Source: Areca catechu (lineage: Eukaryota > Streptophyta > Magnoliopsida > Arecales > Arecaceae). From it: a DNA stretch of 64,000 nt. Both the position numbers and the translations under genes were made by a program. This document shows, one piece after another, positions 1 through 10,310 of this stretch. The number at the start of each line of letters is the position of its first letter. Position 1 is the first letter of the stretch. The notes below the pieces were generated by a model that worked only from the letters and a program-made list of their open reading frames with translations, ran no database searches and was not told the DNA's origin. The stretch lies in the NCBI GenBank assembly GCA_021397845.1, contig CM038045.1, positions 145,968,638 through 146,032,637 of the forward strand. Direction: 5' to 3'.

Positions 1-1578
1 CCTAACATTGAAAGATACTAATATGATAATTGAAAGCACAATTTTAAGGAAACTAAATTATCAGAGTAGTTCAGAAGCAACGGATCGCTGGGGGTTGAGA
101 AACTCCCAGACCTAGGGTTTCGCTCCGAACTTTCAACAGAACAGAAATAAAGAGAAGAGATGGTTTACCTAACCAGACAATGATCTTCACAAATTTTGGT
201 GGAAGAACTCTCCCGAGCAGATTGTTGGATCCTCGGATTCAGATATCTTCGCAATGGATCCTCCAATACTGGTCCTTTGGCGGGTTGGCTTCTCCTGAAC
301 TCAAGATCTGGAAGAGAAGAAAAACAATTGATGGAATCAGAGAGTCAAGGGAAAAATTTACCAGGTTGATGAACTTGAAGATTGAAATTGCTGAAAACTG
401 GATTCTCCTGGAAGCTGATGTGATTTTTCTTGGAACTTGCTCTAGATCTGAAGTAGCCGGACTGGATCTGGATGAAGGTGGATGGCCTGGACTTGTAGAG
501 AGAGAGAGGCCGTGGGAGATGGAAGGAGCTAGGGTTCGATGGATTGAAAATAATGAAGGGCAGCTAGGGTTTTGGATTTTTAAGTGGCTAACCTAGGGTT
601 TTGGATAAAGATGGAGATCTCTCACCTCCTCAAGGCTCCAATGGAACCCGGATTACCCCCTCACGGAGCTCAACACTTAGAATAGTGCAGAAGAAGAGAA
701 ACCTAGGTTACTCAACACAAGAGAATAGCAAAAATAATTTTTTCTTCATTGATTTTCTAAAGTTACAAAGAGAGGTCTATTATATAGACCTAAAATTATT
801 CTCCAAGTTTGTACAAATTCCCATGTGGGAACTAAACTCCTCCACTCCTAGATTTAGGTAGAAACCCTCCTCTCTTGGCCGACCAAGAATTCAAAAAAAT
901 TTGGGACGGCCATAAGGATTTTTTTGGAATTTTTTTTTTTTTTTTTTTTTATGGCGCCTTCTTTGGAGTTGGATTTGGATTTGGAGTCCTCTTCTCCTTA
1001 TGGCATTTCTTCTTTTCTTCCACTCCAAGTTAAGCTCTTTGATTTGATTTGAACTTCATTAGGAGTAGGTTGGATGTCCTTCTTTGATTTTTTCTCCAAG
1101 AGAAGTCCCTTTCCTTCTTTGCTTAGACAAAATTGGCAGGTATGGGCGCCTCCTTTAAAATGGCTTCCAATTTGATTTTTTTCTTCTTTGGATGTGGGGA
1201 CCATGACACTGGGATGCCTCTGTGGCACCTCCTGGACCCTGGCGTGTGCTCGGAGTGTGGCTGGGCGTGTGGCTTGGAGTGTGGCCTCCACTTGCTTGGA
1301 CCTTGATTTGATTAGAAGACAAATGTGGCACCATTTTGGACCTTGATTTGATTGGAAGACAATTGCGGCACCATATTGGATAAAATTGAAACCACATCGG
1401 GACTTGCACCGAGTCAACATGACTCAACAAAATTTAAATGGTGACTCAAGAAATAATAAAAATAAATAAACTGGTTGACCAGGTCAACCTTTATTACAAA
1501 CCCTAATTTCTCGGGCAATGTCAATCAGAGATCCAAATGGAGCTCTGAAGTCTTCTTATAAGTCTGGTGCCCGCACCA
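1..1578 (-). repeat. TE-1 3' LTR, truncated by the window edge
   Basis: This is the partner of the LTR at 7207-8891. Position 1 corresponds to about 7317 in the partner. In element sense it begins at 1578 with TGGTGCGGGCACCA, directly after the purine tract. Its first 58 bases are also the last coding bases of the polyprotein, which stops at 1521. Confidence 0.95.
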
Positions 1579-1877
1579 ATTCTCCCGGGTGGGAACGACC
1601 CTGTCGAGTAAGGCTCAAGTTGGCTCTGGTATCTCTCCAAGAGGTCTGGGTCCAATTCTTGTAATTCTTCTCGGGAGATCCAAGAGTCATCAGAATCTGG
1701 CCTTCCTTGCCAGCGGACCAGGTACCTTTGGTATCCTCGATTACGAGTAAAGATAACCTGATCATCCAGGATCTTTTCAATCTGCTCTTTCCTCACAGGC
1801 CAGTTTGTTGGTGGACACACAGGGTCGGGATCACTCTCAATGATATGGTTAGGCTCAAAAGGCTCACTAGGAATCAC
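1521..1877 (-). CDS. TE-1 chromodomain and C-terminal tail of Pol (reads into the 3' LTR)
   Basis: This open stretch carries IEKILDDQVIFTRNRG followed by QRYLVRWQGRPDSDDSW and ISREELQELDPDLLERY, a chromodomain of the chromovirus integrase type. Such domains are thought to bind modified histone H3 and guide integration to heterochromatin. The tail GRIGAGTRLIRR followed by SSIWISD is encoded across the LTR junction and stops at 1521, which is 58 bases inside the LTR. The same 58-base overlap is seen in TE-5 and TE-6. It is only the end of a longer polyprotein whose upstream part is broken. Confidence 0.88.
   Translation of the reverse strand: MIPSEPFEPNHIIESDPDPVCPPTNWPVRKEQIEKILDDQVIFTRNRGYQRYLVRWQGRPDSDDSWISREELQELDPDLLERYQSQLEPYSTGSFPPGRIGAGTRLIRRLQSSIWISD
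1579..1592 (-). other. TE-1 polypurine tract
   Basis: The minus strand reads CCACCCGGGAGAAT immediately before the 3' LTR. The purine-rich GGGAGAA(T) is repeated at the same place in TE-3 and TE-8, so it is taken as the plus-strand primer. It also lies inside the coding frame. Confidence 0.75.
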
Positions 1878-1879
1878 AT

Positions 1880-2963
1880 GGCTCCCTGTACTCTACTAAG
1901 TCTGTAATGTTGAAAGTAGAGCTAATGCCTAGTTCTGGAGGCAACTCGAGCACATAGGCATTGGATCCTACTCTCTTTACCACTCTAAATGGTCCAGCTC
2001 CTCTAGCATGTAACTTTCTAATGGTTCCAGGAGGAAACCGTTCAGGCCTTACCTAATCATCACATAGTCTCCCTCAACAAAAGATTTGACTCGCCTTTGA
2101 GTATCAGCCAACTTCTTATAATTTCATTACTTAAATTTATTTGGCATGAATTTCTTTATGCAAGTCTTTTACATGCTGTGCAAAATTCTCAGCAGACTCG
2201 GAGACTCGAGTGTGGACAGGTAAAGGGACTAGGTCAAGAGGTGTGTGAGGTTTGTACCCATGTACAATTTCAAATGGACTCTTACCCGTAGACCTATTGA
2301 CCGAGTCATTGTACATAAATTCTGCCCCTTGGTAGGTATAAATCCCTTTCTGGTGTTTTCACCAACAAGACATCTCAGCAGATTTCCTAGGCTACGGTTC
2401 ACTACTTCAGTTTGGCCATCAGTTTGGGGATGATAGGCAGTTGAAAACTTAAGTTTTGTCCCTAACTTATGCCAAAGGGTCTTCCAAAAGTAACTGGTGA
2501 ACCGGACATCCCTATCTGAAACGATTGTCTTAGGTAGGCCATGGAGTCTAACTATCTCATTGAAGAAAGTGTGGCTACCTTAGACGCATCAAAGGTTTGG
2601 GAACAAGGCAAGAAGTGGGCCATTTTAGAGAATCGATCGACTACGACACAGATAGAATCATGTCTCCTCTGGGTCTTAGGTAAACCTAACACAAAATCCA
2701 TATTCACATCTTGCCAAGGACGATCTGGGACAGGGAGTGGGGTATAAAGGCCAGTGTTTTGTTTTCACTGTTTGGCAACAGCGCAGGTTCAACATCTAGC
2801 TACAATATTAGCTACATCCCTTTTCAAGCTAGGCCAGAAAAAGTGGTCTTCAATAGCTAGAATGGTCTTGTCTTTTCCAAAATGGCCGGCTAAACCTCCA
2901 GCATGGATTTCCCAAATCAAAAATTCCCTAAGAGAAGTTCTAGGATGCAAAGCCTATTTTTGA
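1880..2963 (-). pseudogene. TE-1 integrase (HHCC, DDE core, GPY/F)
   Basis: In order: an HHCC zinc-binding region at about 2930-2780 (IHAGGLAGHFGKDKT, then RDVANIVARC followed by a stop), a DDE core with MDFVLGLP near 2690, SDRDVRFTSYFWKTLW at 2513-2466, and HPQTDGQTEVVN near 2420-2385, then a GPY/F-like C-terminal module (GAGPFRVVKRVGSNAYVLELP) at about 2000-1930. All three catalytic acids are present. Several stops and frame changes lie between 2190 and 1880. The integrase would insert cDNA, and the C-terminal module leads directly to a chromodomain. It is the reference for judging the degenerate integrase remnants in TE-3, TE-5, TE-6 and TE-8. Confidence 0.92.
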
Positions 2964-3059
2964 AGAACAAAAAACCATCTACAAGGGTATAATCCTGGTG
3001 ATTACTAGATGGTCCTTGAACTAGATCCTGATACACAGTTGTGAAATCCGGACAAGACT

Positions 3060-4500
3060 CATATTCCTCTTTGATTTGCTCAAACCCTATGACCTCAGTT
3101 CTAACAGAAGTTAATAACAGAGATCGGCGACTAAGGGCATCAGCTACCTTATTCTCAACTCCAGCCTTATGTTTCAGGACAAAAGTATAGGACTGGATAT
3201 ATTCTACCCACTTAGCATGCCTAGGGTTAAGCTTCTTTTGGGAGTTCAGAAATCTAAGAGCCTCATGGTCCAAAAATAGTACAAATTCCTGCGGTAGCAA
3301 AATAATGTCCCAGTAACGCAAAGCTTGCACCACCGCATAAAATTCCTTATCATAGGTAGAATACCTAAGCTTAGCATCATTAAGTTTTTCACTAAAGAAT
3401 GCTATGGGATGATTCTCTTGGCTTAGGACTCCACCAATTCCTACACCTGAAGCATCACAGGCAACCTCAAATACTTTAGAAAAATCGGGTAATCTCAGAA
3501 TGGGTGCCTGGGTCATTTTATCCTTAAGATCTAGGAAGGCTTTATGGGCTGACTTAGTCCAATGAAATTCTCCCTTCCTAATACAATCAGTGATAGGAGC
3601 AGCTAAAGTACTAAACCCCTTGATGAATCGCCTATAGAAGGTAGCCAAGCCGTGGAAACTTCTAACTTCATGCACATTGGTTGGCTCTGGCCAGTCTACT
3701 ATAGACCTAATCTTCTCAGGATCGGCCGCCACGCCGTCAGGGGTTACTACAAAACCAAGAAAGATAACTCTACTAGTCATGAATTCACACTTCTAAAGAT
3801 TACCGTAGAGTCTATCATTCCTCAAAACTGGCAGACTGCTCTAAGGTGGCCTAGGTGATCTGTTTGGGTCTTACTATAGATCAGGATGTCATCAAAATAG
3901 ACCACCACAAATTTTCCTATGAAAGCTCTAAGTACCTGGGTCATAATTCTCATGAAAGTACTAGGGGCATTGGACAACCCAAAAGGCATAACAACCCATT
4001 CATAAAGACCATCCTTAGTTTTGAAAGCAGTTTTCCATTCATCCCCGGGTCTAATCCTAACCTGATGATAGCCGCTTCTGAGATCAATCTTAGAAAAACC
4101 ATTGCACCAGCCATCATATCAAGCATGTCATCTAGTCTAGGGATGGGAAACCTATATTTGATTGTAATTTTATTGATGGCACGACTGTCAATACACATCC
4201 TCCACGTGCCATCTTTCTTTGAGGTCAGTAAGGCTGGGACTGCACAAGGGCTAAGACTTTCTCTAATAAACCCCTTCCTCAATAATTCTCCAACCTGCTT
4301 TTGCAGTTCTTCATGCTCAGATGGATTCATCCTGTAATGGGGCAAGTTGGACAAAGTCGCTCCTGGGATTAGATCTATGGCATGCTGGATATCCCTAAGA
4401 GGTGGAAGGTGGTCTGGCAAATCCTCGGGAAAGACATCCTCAAATTCTTTTAACACAGGTTTAACTTCTTGAGGAGGCTCTGAGGGTTCCGAAGTTCTAA
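3060..4500 (-). pseudogene. TE-1 reverse transcriptase and RNase H
   Basis: The RT begins with a linker (FEDVFPEDLPDHLPPLRDIQH) and continues through fingers and palm motifs (SKKDGTWRMCIDSRAIN, then YRFPIPRLDDML). A frameshift near 4100 ends that frame; the rest, including the catalytic YFDD at 3899-3888, follows in another frame. The thumb and RNase H form an open stretch from 3780: GFVVTPDGV, then FEVACDASGVGIGGVLSQ with the first RNase H acid, and finally ADALSR at about 3130. Together these would copy element RNA into cDNA. Catalytic motifs survive but the frame does not, so it is a pseudogene of recent decay. Confidence 0.92.
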
Positions 4501-4589
4501 GTTCCTTAGCAGTCAACATCCAGATGGGTGAACCACTATGAATTTCTTGTTCTAGATCCTTAGCACTGATTAGGTTCACTCCAGTTTTC

Positions 4590-5108
4590 ATCTCCTTAAC
4601 CTTACCGGCTCCTTTAGTTACCTTGTCCTTAGGGGGAACTGAATGGATCGTAATCTTCTTCCCATTGAAACTAAAGACACAGGTATTGAATTTTCCTAAG
4701 AGGGTGGCATCATGATTATACAACCAAGGTCTTCCAAGATTATACTGCTCACCCCCATGGGTAAGACATCGCACCAAATCTTTTCGTGATAAGATTGCAT
4801 TTGGATTTGGACTTGACATCTAGACTGGATGGGTATGGAGGTAGAATCTACCCAAGAAACCTTATAGGGGTTGGGATGGGGAACTGGGATTAAGCCTAAC
4901 ATCTTGATAGGCTAGTAGAGATGGCATTTACACAGCTCCCACTATCTATGATGATCTTACATACCTTATCCCCTAATTTAAGAAAAGTCTGTAGGATGTT
5001 AGTCCTACGCCAATCCTCTTGAACTAGATTCTGGGATAGGATGCATCTTACAACTCCTAATTGGTCAGATTCATTGGGTTCCTCCTCTCCTTCATACTCC
5101 TCAACCAA
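4590..5108 (-). pseudogene. TE-1 aspartic protease
   Basis: Downstream of the knuckles an acidic spacer (LVEEYEGEEE) leads into a retropepsin-like domain with the active-site motif IIIDSGS near 4946. Its C-terminal part (LGRPWLYNHDAT, then GKKITIHSVPPK) is in a different frame at 4740-4600, so at least one frameshift separates the halves. The enzyme would cleave the Gag-Pol polyprotein. DSG in place of DTG is common in plant Ty3 elements and is not by itself inactivating. It lies in its normal place between gag and RT. Confidence 0.85.
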
Positions 5109-5189
5109 TTCATTCCGGCCTCATAAACTTCTTCTTCAAATTCCTCACTGGGCTCGGAATTATCATTCTCTCCCTCTTCTATGTAAAGG

Positions 5190-6297
5190 GATCTCCGTGG
5201 GCACTGGCTAGCAACATGACCTACCTTATGACACTTGAAACAGGCTATGGCAGTACACTGACTGGAAATGTGACCTGGTTTCTGACACTTAAACAGGTGA
5301 TATTTGAACTAGGGGTTCTCTGGGTGTCAGGTGCCTTACCTTTGTCCATGGGCCTAGGGGTAGAAGTACCCTGAAAAGGTTTACTAGAGATAACTTGGCT
5401 AGGTCCATTCCTTTGGATTGGGGCACTAACCCTAGAAGGTATAGGTCCTCTCTGAAATTTCTCAGTGTTCAGTGCAATCTGGTAGGCTTGGTCTAGATCA
5501 GTAACCTCTCTCAGAAATAGTTCTCTCTTGATATCTTCCCTCAGTCCAGCCCTAAATCTAGACAAAGTGACTTCGTGGGCTTCACTCACATCACATCTCA
5601 TTAGGTATTCATCAAAAGTAGCTATGTAGTCTGAGACAGATCGGTTTCCTTGTTTCAGATTTTGCCATTGGTCTAACAGGTTTTGCTGGTATGAAATGGG
5701 TAGGTATTTATCTCTCAGTTTTTCTTTCATACCCTGCCAAGTGGTTATGGGCTCAACATTCCGTCTCCTAGTGGTTAGCTCAATGTTCCCCCAGTATAAC
5801 CTAGCTTGACACACTAATTTCATCTTGGCAAACTTGTATTTCCTCTCCTCAGACATAGCATACCACTCAAAGTATTAGTCCATCTCACCCTCCCAATCAG
5901 AATACACCTTAGGGTTCAGACTACCATCAAAAGTGGGTGCATCTAATTTGATGTTCCTGATGAACCTATCATCTCTATCTTCAGGCTCTGGGTCAGGCCT
6001 CCTATGATTAGGTTCAGGATCTCTATATAAAGGCCTTCTAGGCTCCTGATGTGGGTGAGGTTGAGGCATATTAAAATCGGGGTCAGGAGTCCAATTTCGA
6101 TGTCTAGTTTCTTCAAGTACTTGGACTCGGTCCCTAAGTTGGGTAAGATCCTCATGAATTTGTGCGCTAAACTGGGCTACAGTGTTTGTCATATCCTGAT
6201 TCATTTTAGCCATACTTTCAGTAAGAGTTCTGATCATGGCCTCTAAATCAGGTTGGGTTTGACCAGGTTGATATGGCACTCCGTTTCTGGTAGACAT
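5190..6297 (-). pseudogene. gag: TE-1 gag (capsid, nucleocapsid), interrupted
   Basis: The frame opens at 6297 with M-S-T-R-N-G-V-P-Y, a start shared with the other chromoviruses here. An N-terminal amphipathic stretch, probably coiled coil, is followed by a proline and arginine rich linker, then the retrotransposon gag core (KFAKMKLVCQARLYW, then LRDKYLP and YIATFDEYLMRC) at about 5860-5500. A TAA at about 5872-5874 splits the frame at a place where relatives carry a sense codon. Near 5270-5190 lie two knuckles: the second is a good CX2CX4HX4C (CFKCHKVGHVASQC), while the first has lost its first Cys, apparently through a one-base loss. Gag would package element RNA. Broken, so not functional as sequenced. 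Confidence 0.9.
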
Positions 6298-7190
6298 GAT
6301 GATTCAAGCAAGCACACAAAATGAGACTAGACTAAATCGACTACTGGATCACTAGACCTAGAGTCCAAACTAGATGCCCAATCAGAGTGGCAAGCTAGTC
6401 TGTAGTAACTCAGGACTCAGCCAGGCAGGTGTAAGGGGAGTGTTAGGTCCCTGATTGCCAATCCTAGACACCAATCAGTGATTGGCCAAGTAGGCGGACC
6501 AGCACACAAGCCCTTCGGGAATGGATCCCTGAACCACCGTTCTAGACACTGAGTGCTAAGCACACACAGAATAACTCGGCAAACTGACTCAACACTAGCC
6601 TAGACCCGATCAATTGGTGTCCCTAGCCCACTAGGGCAAATTAGGTCTAACTGATTTTAAATTAGGTCTAGGTTCGAATGATTGGAAGGTGATTTTGGGC
6701 TAAGGAGAGGTAATCAACTCCTCCCCTTATCTTAGATGCTCAATTGCCCTTAAGTAAATTATGAGATGATCACTCCAAAAAGAATTGAATTGCAGAACAC
6801 AAAAAATAGAGTTGTTGTATTTTAATGCTCAGAATTTTTACCAAAACCAATAAATCACAGAAAAATTATGAAAAATAGGTTCAATTATACTGGTTTCAAC
6901 GAAGCAAAAATCATGCAATTCGGAGTTTTATACAGAGAGAAATAATTCAGAAAACAGGGAAATTACGGGCTGCAACTAGATTGTCTTCCCCGTTTATATC
7001 CGTGCTACGAAGTTATAACCCAATGGATCCCCTACACGCCCTAGGAACACCCCGTGGAATGGGAGGAGGAGGCTTGCGCCTTGCTTAGTTCCTAGGACCG
7101 GACGTCCTGGGGAGTCTACTTCGAGCAGACAAAATAAAAAGAGAAAACAATCAAAACAAGCAAGCAAGCAAATCAGAAACCCTAGACTGG
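6298..7190 (-). other. TE-1 untranslated leader
   Basis: This non-coding stretch between the primer site and the gag ATG is AT-rich, and I see no sustained open frame in element sense. A related leader is found in TE-3, TE-5, TE-6 and TE-8, with recognisable shared phrases such as the segment around 6540-6660. It may contain packaging signals, but none can be identified from sequence alone. Confidence 0.6.
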
Positions 7191-7202
7191 GCTCTGATAC
7201 CA
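7191..7202 (-). other. TE-1 primer binding site (initiator tRNA-Met)
   Basis: The minus strand reads TGGTATCAGAGC four bases after the end of the 5' LTR. This is the usual plant initiator tRNA-Met primer site and fixes the orientation of the element. Confidence 0.92.
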
Positions 7203-7206
7203 AAAA

Positions 7207-8891
7207 TGATGCAGAACAAATAAAGGGATGCGATGCGGAAGTAAATTAAGATTAACTAATTTTTTTGTTGTTTTTATATGTTTGTAGAAGTTGGCTTCAA
7301 ATCAAAGAAAAGTTAACCTAACATTGAAAGATACTAATATGATAATTGAAAGCACAATTTTAAGGAAACTAAATTATCAGAGTAGTTCAGAAGCAACGGA
7401 TCGCTGGGGGTTGAGAAACTCCAGACCTAGGGTTTCGCTCCGAACTTTCAATAGAACAGAAATAAAGAGAAGAGATGGTTTACCTAACCAGACAATGATC
7501 TTCACAATTTTGGTGGAAGAACTCTCCCGAGCAGATTGTTGGATCCTCGGATTCAGATATCTTCGCAATGGATCCTCCAATACTGGTCCTTTGGCGGGTT
7601 GGCTTCTCCTGAACTCAATATCTGGAAGAGAAGAAAAACAATTGATGGAATCAGAGAGTCAAGGGAAAAATTTACCAGGTTGATGAACTTGAAGATTGAA
7701 TTTGCTGAAACTGGATTCTCCTGGAAGCTGATGTGATTTTCCTTGGAACTTGCTCTGGATCTGAAGTAGCCGGACTGGATCTGGATGAAGGTGGATGGCC
7801 TGGACTTGTAGAGAGAGAGAGGCCGTGGGAGATGGAAGGAGCTAGGGTTCGATGGATTGAAAATAATGAAGGGCGGCTAGGGTTTTGGATTTTTGAGTGG
7901 CTAACCTAGGGTTTTGGATAAAGATGGAGATCTCTCACCTCCTCAAGGCTCCAATGGAACCCGGATTACCCCCTCACGGAGCTCAACACTTAGAATAGTG
8001 TGGAAGAAGAGAAACCTAGGTTACTCAACACAAGAGAATAGCAAAAATAATTTTTTCTTCATTGATTTTCTAAAGTTACAAAGAGAGGTCTATTATATAG
8101 ACCTAAAATTTTCTCCAAGTTTGTACAAATTCTCATGTGGGACTAAACTCCTCCAACCTCTAGATTAGGTAGAAAACCTCCTCTCTTGGCCGACCAAGAA
8201 TTCAAAAAAACTTGGGACGGCCATAAAGGATTTTTTGGAATTTTTTTTTTTTTTTTTTTTATGGCGCCTTCTTTGGAGTTGGATTTGGATTTGGAGTCCT
8301 CTTCTCCTTATGGCATTTCTTCTTTTCTTCCACTCTAAGTTAAGCTCTTTGATTTTGATTTGAACTTCAATTAGGAGTAGGTTGGATGTCCTTCTTTGAT
8401 TTTTTTCTCCAAGAGAAGTCCCTTTCCTTCTTTGCTTAGACAAAATTGGCAGGTATGGGCGCCTCCTTTAAATTGGCTTCCAATTGATTTTTTTCTTCTT
8501 TGGATGTGGGGACCATGACACTGGGATGCCTCTGTGGCGCCTCCTGGACCCTGGCGTGTGCTCGGAGTGTGGCTGGGCGTGTGGCTTGGAGTGTGGCCTC
8601 CACTTGCTTGGACCTTGATTTGATTGGAAGACAAATGTGGCACCATTTTGGACCTTGATTTGATTGGAAGACAATTGCGGCACCATATTGGATAAAATTG
8701 AAACCACATCGGGACTTGCACCGAGTCAACATGACTCAACAAAATTTAAATGGTGACTCAAGAAATAAATAAAAATAAATAAACTGGTTGACCAGGTCAA
8801 CCTTTATTACAAACCCTAATTTCTCGGGCATTGTCAATCAGAGATCCAAATGGAGCTCTGAATTCTTCTTATAAGTCTGGTGCCCGCACCA
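7207..8891 (-). repeat. TE-1 5' LTR
   Basis: Read on the minus strand, this LTR starts TGGTGCGGGCACCA at 8891 and ends TGCATCA at 7207. It matches 1-1578 almost base for base, with only scattered substitutions and small indels, so the insertion is comparatively young. It contains a T homopolymer of about 20 bases near 8240-8260 (poly-A in element sense) and a TATA-like TATATAAT at 8099-8092. Short open frames inside it occur in shifted form in the other LTR and are not genes. Confidence 0.95.
8092..8099 (-). promoter_or_regulatory. TE-1 LTR TATA-like box
   Basis: TATATAAT is read on the minus strand roughly 800 bp into the 5' LTR, with an identical copy at 779-786 in the 3' LTR. This position suits the U3/R boundary of an LTR promoter. 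There is no transcript evidence; the call rests on the motif and its placement. Confidence 0.4.
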
Positions 8892-9279
8892 GTGGGCCGG
8901 CCAAAGTCGAGCTTGACTATTTGTTAGTTAGAAGCATTGAATTTTGTCATGTTAATGGTTGGACCTAATCAGGACCTTCAATAGGAGGCCCAAAGGCCAA
9001 TTGAAGTGCTCCTTGAGGCAAAACCCAATTACTAGAGGTTACTTGGAGAAGTAATGTGTTAAAGAACCTACCTTTAGACATGCATGGGTGGGCCGGTCAA
9101 AGTCAAGCTCATGTATTGTCTATTGGACTCTAGTACCCACTAAGAAATTAAAGTAATTCCTCGGATTGGTGGTAGAGGCTACCAATCTATGCAAAATAGT
9201 GGGAGGGACCTTTAGACTTAAGTCCATGTCTTTAGGTTAATTATTCATATATACTAATTAGTCTTGGTTTTCCTTTCAG
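8892..9279 (+). other. Ty1/copia leader remnant, no gene
   Basis: This sequence lies between the TE-1 insertion point and the copia gag ATG. It ends in a pyrimidine-rich stretch with TTTCAG directly before the ATG, which resembles a splice acceptor and suggests a leader intron. A 22-base motif (GTGGGCCGGCCAAAGTCGAG at 8892) recurs with three changes at 9088-9109. No open frame is convincing. Confidence 0.5.
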
Positions 9280-10310
9280 ATGTCTTCCAACCTACCACTC
9301 CGGTCTCTTCTCAACAACGAGAAGCTCAATGGACCCAACTTCGATAACCGGTATCGATGGCTCAGGATTGTCCTAGAGCATGAACGGATCCTATATGTGA
9401 TATCAGATCCGGCACCTGAGATCCTTGTTGCCAATGCTCAGGGTTCGGTCAGAGACACTTATCAGAAGTGGCTCTCTGATAGGACCACTATCCGATGCAT
9501 CATGTTGGCTACGATGAATGATGAGTTCAGTCACAAGTTCGAGGAAGCCCAGTCAGAAGAAATCCTTCAAAAGTTGAAGGAGTCTTTTAGGACACCAGAC
9601 GACGTTGAGAGGTACAGGGTCTCCTGTGCTATCTACAATGCATGGATGCTGATGGGGCCTCGATCACTGATCATGTATTATACATGATCGAGATGATTAA
9701 GCGCCTGGGCAAGCTCGGCTGTCTCTTGCACGAATAGCTTAGGAAAGATACGATTTTGAATTCTCTTTCCTCCTCTTATCTAGACTTTCTCAAGCATTAT
9801 AGAATGAACAAGCCTGTAGTTAACTACCACAGTCTGTTGGGGTTGCTGCAGACTTTTGAGAAAGACCACCAGTTGAATAAAGGGGTGGTGAATCTAGTTG
9901 GAGGTTCTTTGGGAGGGCGTCGTCCCTTTAAGAAAGGGAAGAAGAAAAATAAAGGGAAAAAGGTGCTCAGTGCTTCTGGGCCCAGTCAGGCCAGGAAAGT
10001 GAAGGCTGATCAGAGTCATGCAGAGTGCTTCTTCTGCAAGAAGCAGGGACACTGGAAGAGGAACTGTCCTCTTTATATTGCATCCCTTGATCCGAACATG
10101 TCTAAGAAGAGAAAGCTGCAGGATGGTCCTGGACAAGGTATTTATATGATAACACCTTGTAGTTTCTCTATTTATGATACTACTAACTGGGTATTGGATA
10201 CAAGAAGTCCAATTCATATTTGCAATTCTTTGCAGGGACTTCAAGTTAGTAGAAGATTCGAGGACGGTGAGAGGTTCTTGAACATGGGAAATGGAAGCCG
10301 ATTTTTGTGA
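9280..10310 (+). pseudogene. gag: TE-2: Ty1/copia gag and protease relic
   Basis: The first open part (9280-9687) encodes a copia-type Gag N-terminus with LNGPNFDNRYRWLRIVLEHE, resembling the N-terminal and UBN2-type Gag domains. A frameshift near 9690 leads to the second part, which holds a lysine-rich stretch, a zinc knuckle CFFCKKQGHWKRNC (about 10030-10070) and a protease active site WVLDTRSPIHICNS (about 10190-10230). DTG has become DTR, which should inactivate the protease. Homology stops at about 10300 and no integrase, RT or RNase H follows. It is a truncated relic, with its 5' LTR absent and TE-1 lying immediately upstream. Confidence 0.88.

Larger units (their letters stand above)
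1..8891 (-). mobile_element. TE-1: Ty3/gypsy chromovirus, nearly complete, cut by the left window edge
   Basis: Two long direct repeats (1-1578 and 7207-8891) flank a region that on the minus strand encodes gag, CCHC knuckles, an aspartic protease, RT, RNase H, integrase and a chromodomain, in that order. A tRNA-Met primer site adjoins the right LTR and a purine tract adjoins the left LTR, so transcription runs right to left. The order RT, RNase H, integrase, chromodomain defines a plant chromovirus. About 110 bp of the left LTR lie outside the window, so the target duplication cannot be checked; the right flank begins GTGGG. Several stops and frameshifts make it non-functional as sequenced. 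It is the only element here with a full chromovirus domain set. Confidence 0.95.

Noticed and set aside
7191..7202. Primer sites considered as tRNA gene fragments
   Set aside because: Only the 12-18 bases complementary to a tRNA 3' end are present, always next to an LTR end. No cloverleaf can be formed.
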